From NCBI GenBank assembly GCA_036897095.1, contig JAYMSP010000325.1, positions 1 through 57,801 of the forward strand: DNA of 57,801 nucleotides. The letters run 5' to 3'. The DNA is from Plantago elongata (lineage: Eukaryota; Streptophyta; Magnoliopsida; Lamiales; Plantaginaceae). The notes under the pieces were generated by a model that saw only the letters and a list, made by a program, of their open reading frames with translations, was not told the DNA's origin and made no database searches. The number at the start of each line of letters is the position of its first letter. Positions within the stretch are counted from its first letter, which is position 1. Positions 12,796 to 23,500 of the stretch are shown here, piece after piece. The position numbers were made by a program, and so were the translations under genes.

Positions 12796-15179
12796 TTTGT
12801 TCTGTTTTTGTTAATTATTGATAACATATGGAGTTAGTTTATTAAGTTTGATAGGAACAACGATGGATTCAGATATAACTTTTACGTAACCGACGTTGTT
12901 TCTTTCTTTTTTTTTTTTTTTTATTTCGAGTCAATACGGAAAGATGAAATAGAGACGGAGGTAGTATATAAATTACATTTTATTCACAACATAAACATTT
13001 TAATTGACAAAATCAATAACTTTTTTAAAATTATACGGGTCTAAATAAATTACTAATACTAACTCGAGATATTTTATAATTTTAGAATTGTCAAATGGAG
13101 CTAAGTTGTTACTAGTAATATTTGGTGAGGTAGAAGAAAATGCAAAAGGCCTTGGGAATTAATTCATTCTACGTTTACTTATGGATCCATGATTCCATGG
13201 CTTCTCCTAGATTTCTTACCAATTAACCTTACATGTAAATCAGGTTATATCCATCATCAGACATTGTAGTAACATTTAACCCCTTGTATGTTTCTTTTGT
13301 CTTTACACAAACATAACCGATGTCGTACACGATACGACATTCAACTCGGTAAAATCTTATCTACATGTAACTTTTTTAAAAGCTTCAACGTGACTTTTTC
13401 TTGTCTTTTCTTTTTGTTATTGATATCATATGGAGTTAATTTATTAGGTTTGATTAAATCAACGATGGATCTAAAATAATTTTTAGAAGATTTGTGTGTG
13501 TGTATATGCATCGTGCGTTTTTTGCACGAATGCAAGAACAAATCAATTAGTCAGTGTAATTTTGTAAAAGCGTTAACGTAATTTTATGCTTTTTTTTTTT
13601 TTTTTTTGGTTATTGATAGCATATGGAGTTAGTTCATTAGGTTTGATAAGATCAACGATGGATTCAGAAATAAAGTTGAGAGGATTTGTGTGTGCGTACA
13701 CCGTGCGTTATTTTTACGAATAGTTAGTTCTATCGTTAAGGTGATGTTTTTTTATTATTATTGATAGCATATGGAGAGTTAGTTCATTAGATTTGAAAGG
13801 ATCAACGATGGATGGATTCAAAAATAACTTTTGTGTAACCGACGTTGTTTCTTTCTCTTCTTTTTTATTTTGAGTCAACACGGAAAGATGAAACTAAGAT
13901 GTAGTATATAAATTACATTTTATTCACAACATAGACATTTTAGTTGACAATATCAATAATTTTTTTTAAATACGTGTACGGCTCTAAATAAGTTATTAAT
14001 ACTAACTCTAGATATTTTACAATTTTAGAGTTGCCAAGCGGATCTAAGTTGTTGCTAGTGATATTTGGTGAGATGGAGGAGAAATCCAAAGGCCTTGTTT
14101 GGGAATTAATTCATATGTGTACGGCTCTAAATAAGCTACTAAAACTAACTCGGGATATTTTACAATTTTAGAGTTGTCAAGTGGAGCTAAGTTGTTGCTA
14201 GTGATATTTGGTGAGATAGAGGAGAATGCAAAAAAACGTGATTTTTTTTTTTAAATTATTGATAGCATATGAAATTAGTTTATTAGGTTTGATAAGAGCA
14301 ACGATGAATCCGTAAGTAAATTTTACAGTATTTGAGTGTGCGTCGCATACGTGCATTCTTTGTACGAATGCATGACCAAATCAATTAACCGGTGTAAATT
14401 TTTTAAAAGCATTAACGTGACTTTATTTATTTATTTATTTTGTTATTGATATTGTATGGAATTAGTTCATTAGGTTTGATAGGATCGACGATGGATTCAG
14501 AAATAACTTTTGCATAATCGATGTCGTACACGATACGACATTCGACTGGGTGAAATCTAATCTACATGCAACCTTTTTAAAAGCATTAATGTGACGTCGT
14601 TTTTTTATTATTCGTAGCACATGGAGTTAGTTTATTAGGTTTGATAAGATGAACGATGGATCTAGAAATAAATTTTAGAGGATTTGTGTGTGCTTAATGC
14701 ATTCGTGCGTTCTTTGCACGATTAGTTAGTTATGTTGTTAAGGTGAGTTTTCTTTTTATTTTATTGTAGCATATGGAGTTAGTTCATTTGGTTAGATAGG
14801 ATTAACAATGGATTCAGAGATAACTTTTGCATAACCGACGTCATACATGATATGATATTTGACTGGGTGAAATCTTATCTACAGTTAACCTTTTTAAAAG
14901 CGTTAACATGACTTTATTCTTTTTTCTTTTTTAATATTCATATCATATGGATTTAGTTTATTAGGTTTGATAAGATCAACAGTGAATTTAAAAATAAAGT
15001 TCAGAGGATTTGTGTGTCATTCATGCGTTCTTTGCACGAATGCAAGACCAAGTCAATTAACCGGTATAAATTTAGCATCCTGTAAACCCATCCTCTCCTT
15101 TGTAAACACACCATAAGGCATTATCTTCCCTTTTGTTAGAATCAAATAGGTACTTCATTAAAGACTGAAAAACAGTCAA

Positions 15180-15850
15180 TCAAGAGTCAGGATTAATACA
15201 AGGCAGTTCATCAAAACATTCACTCTCTACCAACACATTCTGGCATAAAAGATGAGCCAAATTATTTCCGTTGAGTGCCTTTTGTCTCTTCAATAATTCC
15301 ACCCGCAGTAGACAAAGAAGGAATGCGGGTGCTAATTTGCGATACCACGTTGACACAATCACCCTCCACAGTCGCATTATGCAAATCCCGATCAATAGCC
15401 CGTTGAACTGCTGCTCTAGCTGCTAGTGCCTCTGCCAATTCAGCGCACTCTACATGTGGATAATGGATGTGTTTCCACCATATAATCTGCCCCTCCCAAT
15501 CGTGAACAGCAGGCCCAATTCCTGCTCCGGTATGTGAAGGCCGAAAGGAAGCATCATAATTGATCTTAACAGATCCTTGGCGCGGAGCAGTCTATCCAAA
15601 GGAATTCAGCAACCCAATGCCACAAGCTGTCTGTATGAATCATAATTAAATTAGGACAACAAGAAACAGCCCAATATAAACGCACAGAGGAACAGTGCTT
15701 CAAACTATGGATTATAGCTTCCTCTCCACTATCGCAAACAGGACAAGAAGACTCGACATCTATTTCTCTCCACAGCAGATTACTACAAACAGGAAGAGAG
15801 TTACGCAAAGCTCTCCAAAAGAAAATTTTGATCTTATTAGGGAGTTTAAG
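15180..15850 (-). pseudogene. LINE (L1-type) relic: zinc-binding RT domain then RNase H domain
   Basis: Minus-strand remnants in the order expected for plant LINE ORF2 3' ends. From about 15850 to 15566 comes a zf-RVT-like segment (RNSLPVCSNLLWREIDVESS, then CPVCDSGEEAIIHSLKHC with its Cys/His ligands). From about 15560 to 15180 comes an RNase H segment (KINYDASF, GAGIGPAVHD, ECAELAEALAARAAV, VEGDC). The frame breaks after ISTRIPSLSTAGGI and resumes in another frame with LNGNNLAHLLCQ and SFDELP-like sequence. No reverse transcriptase core is present. A dead 5'-truncated insertion or decayed fragment. Confidence 0.75.
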
Positions 15851-16233
15851 TTTCCAAAGCCATATAGTTGATAGTTATTTGCTACTTGGTTTCAACTAAT
15901 TTCTACCGCAACTTCTTAACTTTTCAATTTCATATTTCTTTTAGACGGTCTCTCACAAAAAGTTACTCGCAAAACATAAGCATATGATACAGGCTATTGT
16001 TAAGCAGAATAAAAGCAACAGCATCCTTGCAACATGTAAGTTTTGATTCGGCTAGATAATCAAAATGCCAAAATCTGATTGCAGTGAAACATGACAAAGT
16101 TTCAAGGAGAAACCAACAACTCAGGTATAATTCTAAACACATCAGAAGCATAATTGGAGTTAAATCCATCCAATTCTACTCTTTCTACTTGGATTTGAGG
16201 TCATTCTGTTCAATCTTCACAATCCTGGGTAAC
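15851..16233. other. Short spacer and J-protein 3' flank
   Basis: No gene seen. It contains the likely 3' untranslated region of the minus-strand J-domain gene. Short ORFs are shadows without family features. Confidence 0.5.
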
Positions 16234-17010
16234 TCAAGTTCTCTGCTTCTTCATCATGTGCGGTGGACCTGTATCTGAAGCAAAATAAGGGTTATTACAC
16301 GTGGGGCAAAGAAGAGTACAGTTGACATACATCTTCACATATTCATAATGGATCCTGCATCCATGACAAATTGTCCAGAATGTATCAGTTCTTGCAGTGG
16401 CTGATGGGGGAGGAGCAGATTTCTGGGGAGCCTTCACGCCAGAACTCCGCGATTTTGGAACTGATGTCTTTTTTGGAACACATGTAGTCCTTTTGGTTTT
16501 TGGAACTGATGACGTCCTGTTGTTCCTGAAATTCACCGGCACTACCTCAGGCTTAGCAATTGGTGTGGAGGCAGAACCAGGTGGTGGCGCTTGGAGATGC
16601 AGAAGGTACTCGTTACAGCTCCTCCTTTGGTTATACGCAGACCTTTTAGCTTTATCTGATAGCAAACCCCAAGCCTCTGAAATGAGCTTAAAGGCACCAT
16701 CAGCACCAACCAAGTTATTTTTATCAGGATGCAGCATCAGAGCTAGCTTCTTGTACTGCTTTCTCACCATTTCATCATCAGCTGTTGGGTTTACACTGAG
16801 CACAGCATACCAGTCTATTTCACCACGTATCTTAATTTCGCCACCAAGGTAAACGTCAAGGGCTGTCAGTATTTGTGAAATACCATCCAACTCTGGATAC
16901 AAGCCTTGAGCTTTCAATGCAAACTTTTTTGCACCAACAAAATCTTTACTCTCCAACTTGCCTTCAGCAATCGCTTTAGCTCTCACAGCCTCATCTCGGT
17001 TGCACTCCAT
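16234..17010 (-). CDS. J-domain (DnaJ/Hsp40-type) co-chaperone with C-terminal Cys motif
   Basis: Probable Hsp70 co-chaperone of 258 aa in a single coding exon. The start is the ATG at 17010: MECNRDEAVRAKAIAEGKLE is the usual start of the plant MECNKDEA-type J proteins. Residues 1-60 are the conserved N-terminal helical region of that family. Residues 66-127 are the J domain (DWYAVLSVNPTADDEMVRKQ), with the HPD motif at 94-96. Residues 140-208 are a low-complexity Pro/Ser/Lys linker. Residues 211-245 hold CHGC (215-218) and CPTC (235-238) plus Cys231, a likely zinc ribbon. Many relatives continue into a DUF3444 domain, which is absent here. A splice donor read on the minus strand near 17752 suggests a leader intron in the 5' untranslated region. 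Confidence 0.9.
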   Translation of the reverse strand: MECNRDEAVRAKAIAEGKLESKDFVGAKKFALKAQGLYPELDGISQILTALDVYLGGEIKIRGEIDWYAVLSVNPTADDEMVRKQYKKLALMLHPDKNNLVGADGAFKLISEAWGLLSDKAKRSAYNQRRSCNEYLLHLQAPPPGSASTPIAKPEVVPVNFRNNRTSSVPKTKRTTCVPKKTSVPKSRSSGVKAPQKSAPPPSATARTDTFWTICHGCRIHYEYVKMYVNCTLLCPTCNNPYFASDTGPPHMMKKQRT

Positions 17011-17308
17011 ATCTAACAAAACCAGTATATTATTCAGGCACTACAAAAACAAAACAAAATTAACGCTAAACATAAACAACGTTCAGGAAATGCATGTGTA
17101 TCACACCATAGAACCCAAAATTTTCACAGCAAAGCGCAAGTCGGAACAAACAAAAAATCAAATCGATGAAGGAGCTATTCTAAGCATCTCTCTCCATTTA
17201 TTTTTAATTTCTTCACCCGTCAACTTCAATCTCCAAACAAATGGCACAAAACTACAACGTCATAGTAAAACCCAAATATGAAAAAAAAAATGAAAAGGAC
17301 CAACTAAA

Positions 17309-17468
17309 CACAGTGCAGATAGATAGAAGACTAAAAGCTTATCAAAGGTTTTTTTTGGGACCGCAAAATGTAACTCGAACCCGACCTATTAGCACAGTGC
17401 AGATAGATAGAAGACTAAAAACTTATCACAGGTTTTTTTTTGGGACAAACTCGAACCCGACCTATTAG
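17309..17468. repeat. Two-copy tandem duplication containing SINE family A tails
   Basis: Copies 17309-17392 and 17393-17468 share CACAGTGCAGATAGATAGAA, GACTAAAA, a TTATCA(A/C)AGG plus T-run, and CTCGAACCCGACCTATTAG. The second copy lacks about 8 bp after the T-run. The shared ending, read on the minus strand, is the B-box part of the tRNA-like family A. Confidence 0.75.
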
Positions 17469-17512
17469 TTGGAGTGTCTTTAACAATGAGCTGCAAGAAC
17501 TTATCACAGGTT
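17438..17512 (-). mobile_element. tRNA-derived SINE-like copy (family A)
   Basis: The minus strand reads GCAGCTCATTGTTAAAGACA (A-box-like), CCAACTAATAGGTCGGGTTC and GTTCGAGTT (B-box-like), then a run of A. It matches the layout of the copies at 21741-21831, 27415-27470 and 37853-37938. Confidence 0.55.
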
Positions 17513-17880
17513 GATAGAGTAACAGTAAAACACGGACATATAGCACAGAAATTCATGGTAAAACCCGAAATCAGCTAAACTCAGAGCAAATAGAACAGTA
17601 AAAATCGATTGGAGCAGAGAAGAAAACAGTGCAAGACGGAATATTGATAAGCATAAAATGCAGGAACCCTAGATTGAGCACTAAAAATTCCCAAATTCAT
17701 AGCACAGAATAAAACTGAAATTCAGAGATGGCAGTATAATGGTTCTTTCTTACCGTAAATATGGAGAAGTCAGGTGGAGTTTTTAATAAGGAAAACACAG
17801 ATGCCTTTCACTCCAATCACAAGTACTGTAATTTGGAAAAAATGGTGGGAGTGAAACTTTGAAGGATTCTCTCCTTCTAG

Positions 17881-20599
17881 AGTAACCTCCGGCTCCGGGT
17901 AACCTTTTAGCTCTAACCATGGTTACTTTCTTTCAACTACGGTTAAGTTTAGGGCTTATCGATAGTTCGAAATGTATTTAGGTTCGTTCAGTTTTATCTC
18001 AAAAGAAATATAGTCGTTCAGTTAATAATAATAAATGAAAATTCAAGCGATATTAATGTAAAATTTATTAATGTTATTCAAATAGTTTTAATGTTACTAA
18101 AATTTCTTTAAAATAATAATTAAAATTTTATAATACTTTTTTATTATGAACACTTGTAGTTCACGCGACGACTTGACCAAAAATCGATTCATTCACGTTA
18201 ATTCTTGCACTAATTCGGTCAAAATTAAAGGTTCATTTAAGTTTGACTAATAAAGTATGAAAATTGGACAATGTAAGGTTCCAAAAGTTGATGCCTAATT
18301 ACAACTATATATACTAAACCGGTAACATTCACAACTTAATTTTTGAAAAGGGGAGATTGCATTAATATTAAGCTAGTCGAGATTCGTCTTTCTTAATAAT
18401 ATCTAAAAGTAACATCGGTCAAACATCCCATATAAAATTAAAACTGGTTAGTTCGTTGCAAGAGGTGCCTTCTTGGGCAATTCTTCCAAAAGATCTTTTA
18501 CTTCCTTCCTTAGCCAAATCATCAACAACTGCATTTTCTTCTTTGCATACAAAGGTGATTTTGACGAGCTGCAATTGCTTCATTAGTGTCTTGACATCCT
18601 CAATATCAGGTATTGGTACGGAGTTGGCAATTGCTTCATTAGTGTCTTGACATCCTCAGTATCATATACTGGTACGGAGTTGTTGCAACCTGCTTGTTAA
18701 GAAATAATGAATTTGGAGTCAGTTTGTATGCAAACAAGTAGGATCTGACCGTAATAGTCACAACTGAAGATAGCATAAGTGAATTTTTTTTTCACTGTTT
18801 ACTTTTTATTTCAAGTTTAGTTAGATTTTTTTTTACCTATGTCTAGTTATTTTTATTTGTTTTGTTGCCTTTTCCAAAATTTTTTTTAGACCAAGTTAAA
18901 CTTATAAGTAGTTCCAACTTTCCACTGCTAGTGATAAACTTGTCTGTTTACATTTTGAGAGATTATTAACTAGTAGTGGTTGGTAAAACAAAAATGTTAT
19001 AAGTTCATTTTTTTATGTAAAAAGAAAGTCGGGTTAGTTCTACATTCCAAAAGTATATGAGAAGCCTGTATCTCGATGAAATTTTTGTTTCAGCTTTAAC
19101 TTGTGTAATTTTTGTGTTGTGTAATCAATTTTAAGTTATTGTGTCACTTCTTACTTATGTGTAGTCATAGTGACCGAGGATGACGAACGACATGTTTACT
19201 TTTTGATTTTTCTCGGAACAAGTTTGGGAGGGGAGATCTCTATCTCTACGACTTTTTATTGAGTTGTTTTTTGCATTTGTTGAGAATATGCTTATTGCTT
19301 CACAAAGTTATTTGAATTTAAGTACGAAGTTGGATATGTGGTCTTAATTGATCATTGTTAGAATGTTAATCGTGTTATGCATGCTCCAATACTCGAGATG
19401 AGAATGTATTGATACTTCAAATTTTAATGGAAGACTTGGGGATTTGAGTTGAACCAAATTTGATAATTGTTTTTTTGATCGGAAATGTTTGGTTAAGATT
19501 TGCAGTGTGATTTTAGCGTCTAACAATTGTGATTTTTAATTTTTTCTAATAATTTAAATTTGGTCAACTTCAATTTTGATTCGAATCGAACCGGAAAAAC
19601 CTAACCTATTTTTAATAAAAATTTACAGATCAATAAACTTGGATATCACTCTCAGACTAGTGGAGTCAGGAATTGGACCCAGATAAAACACAAAGTAATA
19701 AAAGAGATAAATGTAACTGTAATAATTTAAAATGTAAGGACCAAATCAACGTCAAATTTTTATTTACAAACATCATATGATTTATTTGAAGCATCTTGTA
19801 TATAATAAACATGCATTGTAATTGAATTATAAGTATGTATCTCTAAAGATATACTAATTATAAGTATATAAAATTGAATCTAATTTTCAAAAAATTGAAT
19901 TATCACAAACATTGATCATTTAAATTTAATAATTTATCCAAATATATTATGCCAGGACTAGTTCTAGTTCTGCTAAGGCTCTATATTCTTTAACTTAAAA
20001 TCAATTCAGTTTAGTTTAATCCTTCAATTCAGTGCAGTAAATTTCAGTCAGAAGTAAACAAAAAATCTAGCTCTATATTCAATGCTCTCTCCCTAGTAGG
20101 AGACTATATAATACTACTACTATCTATATTCGACTTCTTGTTTCTAGCTCAGGCATGTTCTTCTTTCTCTCAATCCACACTCTCTAGTTTCTCACTCTTT
20201 CATAGTAGCTGCCTTTCTATCTGGGTTAGTCGATTGAGTTTTGATTGGGTGAAGTGAAATTTAAAGTCGCAAGTAATTAGGTTTGATGTAAAATAAGCTC
20301 AAATAGTAAGGGATTTCAGTTCACTTAATCAATGTCTCGGTTCAAGCCTTATGGATGTAGTACTATTGAGGCTGAAGTGCGACCCCCTCAAAAGGAGCCC
20401 GACATTGTTCGGTTGGATTAGTCGCATGTAGTGGATACCAACGAGAAATCGAAAAAAAATAAAAAAGTCACCAGGGACATAATAGTAATTGCATAGGCGA
20501 ATTTTAGGTGAGGCACTGGCCATGAATACATCCTGCCCTGAATCCTGATCACTCTCACATTTTCACTCTCAAAACTGAAAATCCAATATTCCCCTTTCT
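17881..20599. other. Intergenic between J-protein gene and BET3
   Basis: AT-rich. It holds an RNase H relic (18440-18770) and a degraded Tourist-like MITE half near 19985-20055 (TTAACTTAAAATCAATTCAG and AATTCAGTGCAGTAAATTTC). Nothing else recognisable was seen. The last 100 bp before 20600 are the BET3 promoter and leader. Confidence 0.55.
18440..18770 (-). pseudogene. Retroelement RNase H relic with internal 56-bp duplication
   Basis: The minus strand reads LMKQLQLVKITFVCKEENAV then VDDLAKEGSKRSFGRIAQEG. This resembles the C-terminal part of plant LINE-type RNase H (VKREANRVADxLAK). Upstream sequence is interrupted by stops and carries a tandem duplication of 56 bp (about 18573-18684, units starting GCAATTGCTTCATTAGTGTC). 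No start codon or intact domain. Non-functional. Confidence 0.55.
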
Positions 20600-23500
20600 A
20601 TGGCTCCAGCAGCTCCCAAGACAGGCGATGCCATTTTCGCTAGCGTGGATCGTGTGGTAAGTTCATCCTCTCCGATCAATGATCTCCGTTTTCGAACTCT
20701 CATTTCATTGCCAATTGATTTATTTTCGATCTGCTGCTTCATTTGCAGAACGCCGAGCTATTTACTCTCACCTATGGTGCTATCGTGCGCCAGTTGTTAA
20801 CCGATCTGGAGGAGGTCGATGAGGTCAACAAGCAGCTCGATCAAATGTGATTCACTCAATTTATTACTTTTCCTTTCCGATTTACACTCATCATGCTTTA
20901 TTCCTTTTCAACATGTGTAAATTCATGAACAAATGTGTTGTTGTTCATTGTTATGCGTGTGTTGAGTCGTGTAACTTGCCGAATCAGTTATATGTTTGAC
21001 TAGTTGTTTAATTTACACTGATCATGCTCTAGTTTGTTTGGATTTATGCTGTCTATAGAGTAGATACTTTTATGGAGATGTATAACTTGTTTTCATCATT
21101 TCATCATGTTCTAGCTAGTTTCGATTTATGCTGTCTAAAGAGTAGATACTCTTACGAGGAGATGTATAACTTGTTTTCATCATGCTCTAGTTAGTTTCGA
21201 TTTATGCCGTCTAAAGAGTAGATACTTTTATGAGGAGATGTATAACTTGTCTTCATCATGCTATAGGTAGTTTCGATTTATGCGGTCTATAGAGTAGATA
21301 CTTTTAAGGATATGTATAACATGTTTTCATCATGCTCTTGTTAGTTTCGATCTATGCCGTCTATAAAGTAGTTACTTTTACGAGGAGATATGTTACTTGT
21401 TTTCATCATGCTCTAGTTAGTTTCAGTTTGTGCCATCTAAAGAGTAGATACTTTTATGAGGAGATGTATAACTTGTTTTCTATGTGTTGAGTCATGCTAC
21501 CTGTTGGTGAATTAGTTAATGTTCTTTATGCTGGCTTGCTTTATTCAACTTACAATCACCGTGCTCTAGTTTGTTGCGATTATATGCTTATTCTTTTATT
21601 GATTTATTCGGTTGACAATCACTTCACTCTAGTTTGTATCTAGTATGCCTTTAAATTGTAGATATTTTTGTCAGGAAATGTATTATTGTTTCATGCCATA
21701 TGTGTTGAGTCATGCTACTTATTGCTGTTTTTGTTATTTTAGACAACGAAGTGCAGCCCAGTTGGTAAGACGCTTCATCTCCAACCAATAGGTCGGGGTT
21801 CGAGTCACCCTTTAGCCGTTTCAAAGAAAAATGTTGAGAATTTAACTTGGAATTAAATCCAACGAGTTGTTAATTTTTGGCGAAACTCTGAGCGTGTTAA
21901 ACGTGAAATACCATCTTTCTAGTCTGCTGATTGAATCATTGAATGATTGAAGTCTTGGACACTGAGTTGTGGAGGATGGATAGACTTCACAAGGAATGGT
22001 CCTGTACACTTCCCATTGCTATAAATACTGAACTCAAGTGTTCTTTTTAATCACCGCGAACAATCTTGTCCTACTCTAATTTCTTTTCCTTCACTTACAT
22101 CACTTCGAGTCTTAAGTTCTACCCGCAAAAGGTCGGAAGTGTTCGAATTGTACTTTTCCACTCGAACAGGTAGTAGGGCGTTGTACCTAGGAACTCCTTC
22201 CTCTCGAAAGCCTTGATGCAAGAGAGATGGACAAATAATAGTTATAATGGTCCCAAGTTTTGCGGAAATTCACTCTAGTTGGATTTGGTTCCAAGTTAAA
22301 TTTCCAACAATTAGTTTATTTGATTTACAGTCATCATCATCTAGTTTGTTTTGATAGTGATTTATGTAGTGTAGATATGTTTATGAGGAATGTATAGTTG
22401 GTTCAGGTTCGTTATGAATTATGAGATGATATGAATTGTGTTATCTGTTTGTTACATGGCAGGGGTTATAATATTGGAATCCGACTTGTGGATGAATTTC
22501 TTGCAAAATCAAGCGTTTCTAGATGTGTTGATTTTAAAGAAACAGCTGAAGTCATTGCCAAGGTGTTTTGCTCATAGCCCTTGTTATTGCTATTTATTTT
22601 ATTTATTTCCACTTTCCAATGATAGATATAATCACATGACGAGTGTCTGCATGGACAGGTTTAGAATCTGCGGAATCCTGGTTTCTGAGATTAAGTAAAC
22701 TTTATAACATTATGATGTGATTATATGTTACTGAATAATGATGTAGCCTTTTTTTATGGTACATAAATACTACAAGGCTCTTTAAGAACTAAGAAGTGTG
22801 ATTTCTGAAGCTATAAATTACAGCCATGTGTTATATCAGGTTTTACTAAATTACTACAAGACTCTTTTTAACTCAGCAAAGCCTCTCAATCACTTTCAAG
22901 TAATTGTGGTTGTTTTAGGAGTAAAGTAAATGATTAGAGGCCTATCCACTGATGTTGCAGCTAACTTCCAGAACCTGTATTCTGTGGTGTGTTGAAATTG
23001 TTAAAAGGAAGGCTGGGCTTTATTACATTTTGGCTTACAGACTGATCACTAAATGAAGTTAAGAACATAAGAGAAATTTTAACAAAAGAAGGTACACTTA
23101 AGCTTGGGTGTCCACTCGTAAGTGAATTTTTTGGCTGTCGTTATAGAGTTAAATAATGGAGTTGAGGAAAATTTTTAGTTGATGAATACTAACTGAGTTA
23201 ATTTGAGTTATAAAAAGCGGTGTTTGGAATAGAGTTAAAATTTTATAGGGTTTTTATATAATGTGCAAGAATAAAGTAATGTGTGTAAGAATGAAGTGAT
23301 ATGCTTGATACTTTTTAAGTTTTTTGATTGGTTTAAAATTGTTAGTTTGATTGGAAAAGTAAATATGAAGTGAAAGTATTGTCATAATGGAATGATGATT
23401 GTTTAGTGGATAAAAAGTTAAGTTAAAACTTTCAATGTAGAAGATAAAAAATAAATACCCGAAAATATTTTAAGAGAAGAATAGTATAACTAAAATGAAT

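Larger units (their letters stand above)
12190..15065. repeat. Complex long-period tandem array (about 150-200 bp modules)
   Basis: A module beginning TTATTGATAGCATATGGAG and running through TTAGTTTATTAGGTTTGAT and CAACGATGGATTCAGAAATA recurs near 12339, 12814, 13418, 13611, 13760, 14258, 14442, 14610, 14760 and 14934. Two sub-types alternate. One continues with GAGGATTTGTGTGTG and GTGCGTTCTTTGCACGAAT. The other continues with AACCGACGTCGTACACGATA and ends in GCGTTAACGTGAC before a T-run. Longer interruptions repeat too: a segment with GTTGCTAGTGATATTTGGTG occurs at about 13.1, 14.05 and 14.2 kb. No coding potential. The array is interrupted by the U6/SINE chimera. Confidence 0.8.
17011..17880 (-). 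other. Probable 5' leader region and intron of the J-protein gene
   Basis: Reading the minus strand, ATTTACGGTAAGAAAG at about 17762-17747 looks like a 5' untranslated exon end with a GTAAG donor, and the coding exon lies 740 bp downstream. The presumed intron contains a tandem duplication of about 80 bp (17309-17392 and 17393-17468). Each unit ends in a tRNA-like SINE fragment (CTCGAACCCGACCTATTAG on the plus strand). No coding sequence seen. Confidence 0.45.

Noticed and set aside
16397-16852. 151-aa plus-strand ORF over the J-protein gene
   Set aside because: Antisense to a recognisable J domain with an HPD motif; no features of its own.
21741-21831. A functional tRNA gene
   Set aside because: A and B boxes are present, but no acceptor or anticodon stem of tRNA form can be paired and the sequence ends in an A-run; it fits a SINE head.
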